Shown: positions 61,361 to 63,023 of the stretch, in pieces
Numbering within the stretch: position 1 is the first letter of the stretch
How the letters are laid out: every line of letters starts with the position of its first letter
Origin: an uncultured Bacteroidales bacterium
Lineage (GTDB): Bacteria > Bacteroidota > Bacteroidia > Bacteroidales > P3
Assembly (NCBI GenBank): GCA_947175635.1
Contig: CAMWNM010000008.1
Coordinates: forward strand, 1-63,023
DNA length: 63,023 bases
Direction: 5' to 3'
The notes under the pieces: model-generated
The model's database searches: none
Seen by the model: the letters and a program-made list of their open reading frames with translations, nothing else
Told to the model about the DNA's origin: nothing
Program-made: the position numbers and the translations under genes

Positions 61361-61418
61361 CTTTTAGGATGACGGTTATCGGCTATGCCGAGGCGGTTAA
61401 ACGTAGGCCGAAGACCAA

Positions 61419-62837
61419 CTATTTCAGTTTGTTCGTCTTCCAGGAATCACCCATCTGTGTGCCGGTCGCGATTACCGGATTTTGCGGTTTCTCATTGGCT
61501 AGGAACGCTTCTTTCCGGACATTTGTTTTGATATAATCCGCCAATTCGCCGTAGCTTACATCACCTTTGGTTTCCTGAATCTTCTTCAATAAAAAGTAGG
61601 TGAACAAGCCATGCTGTTTTTCCGTATATGGCATGGCTGTTTCATCGCCCGATGCGGCCGAGAACACCACCGTATTGCCTTCTATCGTTTCTTTCTTCGC
61701 TTCCCGCGCCACGCCGCGTGCGGCCACCAACATCGAACCGTCGCGGTTGGCACCGGTAAAGCAGGCATCCATGAAATAGGTTACGCTTTTGGCTTTTGAA
61801 TCGGATAGGGTTTTATATAATTGATTGAGGCTGTAGCATGTCGCGACATTCGTTCCTTTGCCGTCGGTCGGTACCAGATAGGCATCCCCCGTCTTTTCAT
61901 CCGGAATACCGTGACCACAATAGTAAACGATTGCTTTTGCGTTATCAAAGATATTCATCGCCTGAACCATCTTCTCAATACCTCCCGCTATAAGCCCCAG
62001 CGAAGCATCTTTGTAGAACCAGACCTGACGTTCAGGAACGCCCAAGGTCTTGATGCAATATTCCTTCACCGCTTCTCCATCATTGAGCGCGAACTGGACA
62101 TCATCCACAAACTCATAATTTTCATTGGCGATAATGAGCACAAAAGTATTGGGACTTGTTTTGTCCGTAATGGGAATATTGACATCCACATCGCTGTTAC
62201 GAGGCTGTACCGTGGTTTTTGTATCTTCGACACCTTGGGCTGCCGCCAAATAATCTTCTTTATCAGTCAAAGATGCCGGAGCATCATTGTCCGATAAATC
62301 CACAAACTCCTGTAGTTTGAACTTCCCCAATAATTTGTTTCCTTGCGCATCGCCCATTCGAGCCAAGGAGGCGGAATGATCATAGATTGGATAGCTGCTG
62401 TTGTTAACGTTTTTTGTATTACCAAAAGAAATCTTTCCCACCGAGAAGCCGCTACCGCCACTGGCGGCCGTTCCAATCACTTCGGACTCGATGTTGACCA
62501 TAACGTAATATTTTCTTCCCCCTTCTACTCTAAAGGTTAAATCATCTCTTTCCTTACGTTTGGAAGCCGTTACGGTAGAAATGGAAACGATTCCTGTAGG
62601 AACGAGACATTCAAAATATTTTTTTGCTTTGATGGTACCTAACTGTATTTCATTTACTGTAATAGGAAATTTTGCCGCCCCATAAGGGTCTTTTATTCCT
62701 AAGGCGGTCTCTCTTAGGATATAAACCGTTGCTGTATTTTGTGAACTCTGTGCCATGATGATATTCACAGAATTTGCAACAATGAAACCCAGTACAGCTA
62801 GTCTAAAAAAGATTGGCATTTTTGTTTGAGTCTTCAT
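61419..62837 (-). CDS. Exported caspase-like (C14) protein with DUF2846-like domain
   Basis: A 472-residue protein. An N-terminal signal peptide (about residues 7-30, ending IIMAQ) implies export. Residues about 35-135 look like a DUF2846-type beta domain (ATVYILRETALGI, RVEGGRKYYVMVNIESEV). The C14 caspase fold follows from about residue 228 (NTFVLIIANENYEF, FALNDGEAVKEYC). The catalytic dyad is His309 in YYCGHGIP and Cys359 in FMDACFTGA, both intact, so a functional cysteine protease is expected. The start is 1 nt after the stop of a second, nearly identical copy, so the two are co-transcribed. Target and role are unknown; signalling, cell lysis or defence are possible. Confidence 0.88.
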   Translation of the reverse strand: MKTQTKMPIFFRLAVLGFIVANSVNIIMAQSSQNTATVYILRETALGIKDPYGAAKFPITVNEIQLGTIKAKKYFECLVPTGIVSISTVTASKRKERDDLTFRVEGGRKYYVMVNIESEVIGTAASGGSGFSVGKISFGNTKNVNNSSYPIYDHSASLARMGDAQGNKLLGKFKLQEFVDLSDNDAPASLTDKEDYLAAAQGVEDTKTTVQPRNSDVDVNIPITDKTSPNTFVLIIANENYEFVDDVQFALNDGEAVKEYCIKTLGVPERQVWFYKDASLGLIAGGIEKMVQAMNIFDNAKAIVYYCGHGIPDEKTGDAYLVPTDGKGTNVATCYSLNQLYKTLSDSKAKSVTYFMDACFTGANRDGSMLVAARGVAREAKKETIEGNTVVFSAASGDETAMPYTEKQHGLFTYFLLKKIQETKGDVSYGELADYIKTNVRKEAFLANEKPQNPVIATGTQMGDSWKTNKLK

Positions 62838-62838
62838 T

Positions 62839-63023
62839 TTATTTCAGTTTAGCTGATTTCCATGTGTTCTGATTCTGTGTGCCGGTCGCGATTATCGGAT
62901 TTTGCGGTTTCTCATTGGACAGGAACGCTTCTTTCCGGACATTTGTTTTAATATAATCCGCCAATTCACCGTAGCTTACATCACCTTTGGTTTCCTGAAT
63001 CTTCTTCAATAAAAAGTAGGTGA
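62839..63023 (-). CDS. Second caspase-like gene, 3-prime end only (cut by window edge)
   Basis: The last 60 codons of a paralogue of the neighbouring caspase-like gene, running out of the window at the 5-prime side. The stop TAA is at 62839-62841, one base before the ATG of the downstream copy. From the window edge back to about 62878 the DNA differs from the first copy (61427-61605) at only a handful of positions, giving changes such as Ala to Ser in FLANEKP. The last 13 residues (GTQNQNTWKSAKLK) are more divergent. It is most likely a recent tandem duplicate. Confidence 0.85.
   Translation of the reverse strand, partial: TYFLLKKIQETKGDVSYGELADYIKTNVRKEAFLSNEKPQNPIIATGTQNQNTWKSAKLK

Overview
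The window is a chromosomal segment of a member of the Bacteroidota, most likely order Bacteroidales. The evidence is the Bacteroidota promoter signature (a -7 box TAnnTTTG, sometimes with TTTG about 19-20 bp upstream) in front of many genes, type IX secretion genes (porV, porP/sprF, gldK/porK) with type A and type B secreted cargo, many lipoproteins, a long FtsZ tail, and a MurE with the DNPR motif of meso-diaminopimelate ligases. I saw no rRNA, tRNA, CRISPR array, transposase or phage gene.

Layout. 1-6890: a minus-strand efflux operon in the order tetR, tolC-like, membrane-fusion lipoprotein, RND pump, small PII-like protein, with a likely TetR operator in front and a strong terminator behind. 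7013-10384: two acyltransferases resembling the glycine-lipid pair, the ribosome-assembly GTPase EngB, and a flavodoxin/ferredoxin protein. 10385-26260: a division and cell-wall (dcw) cluster, mraZ-rsmH-ftsL-ftsI-murE-mraY-murD-ftsW-murG-murC-ftsQ-ftsA-ftsZ, with a MraZ box array in front and a bidirectional terminator behind. In it murD is reduced to its C-terminal domain. 26338-31245: ispF and porV on the minus strand, porP and gldK on the plus strand. 31274-39859: a U32 protein, lipoproteins, a LuxE-like protein and the elongation pair pbp2-rodA. 39971-48924: an M49-like metalloprotein, gpsA, a T9SS-tagged nuclease, an M3 peptidase, a three-copy 76-bp repeat, two small beta-barrel proteins and lolD. 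49313-52930: thrS-infC-rpmI-rplT-rplS, in which infC appears to start at AUC. 53097-56321: queE and a large type B T9SS cargo protein. 56429-61163: a minus-strand operon of MBOAT acyltransferase, SGNH-like protein and LysM lytic transglycosylase. 61419-63023: two tandem, nearly identical exported caspase-like genes, the second cut by the window edge.

How the genes fit together. Much of the window builds, modifies or exports across the envelope: precursor synthesis and septal synthesis (dcw cluster), lateral-wall synthesis (pbp2-rodA), possible acetylation and cleavage of peptidoglycan (MBOAT/SGNH/transglycosylase), membrane lipids, type IX export and efflux. The observations most worth a second look are the headless murD in an otherwise intact dcw cluster, the tandem exported caspases, the SGNH protein lacking its nucleophile serine beside a transglycosylase, the AUC start of infC, and the MraZ box array with its adjacent 19-bp inverted repeat. 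I did not see a complete, clearly novel multi-gene system. The caspase pair, whose neighbours lie outside the window, and the wall-modification cassette are the best candidates for one.
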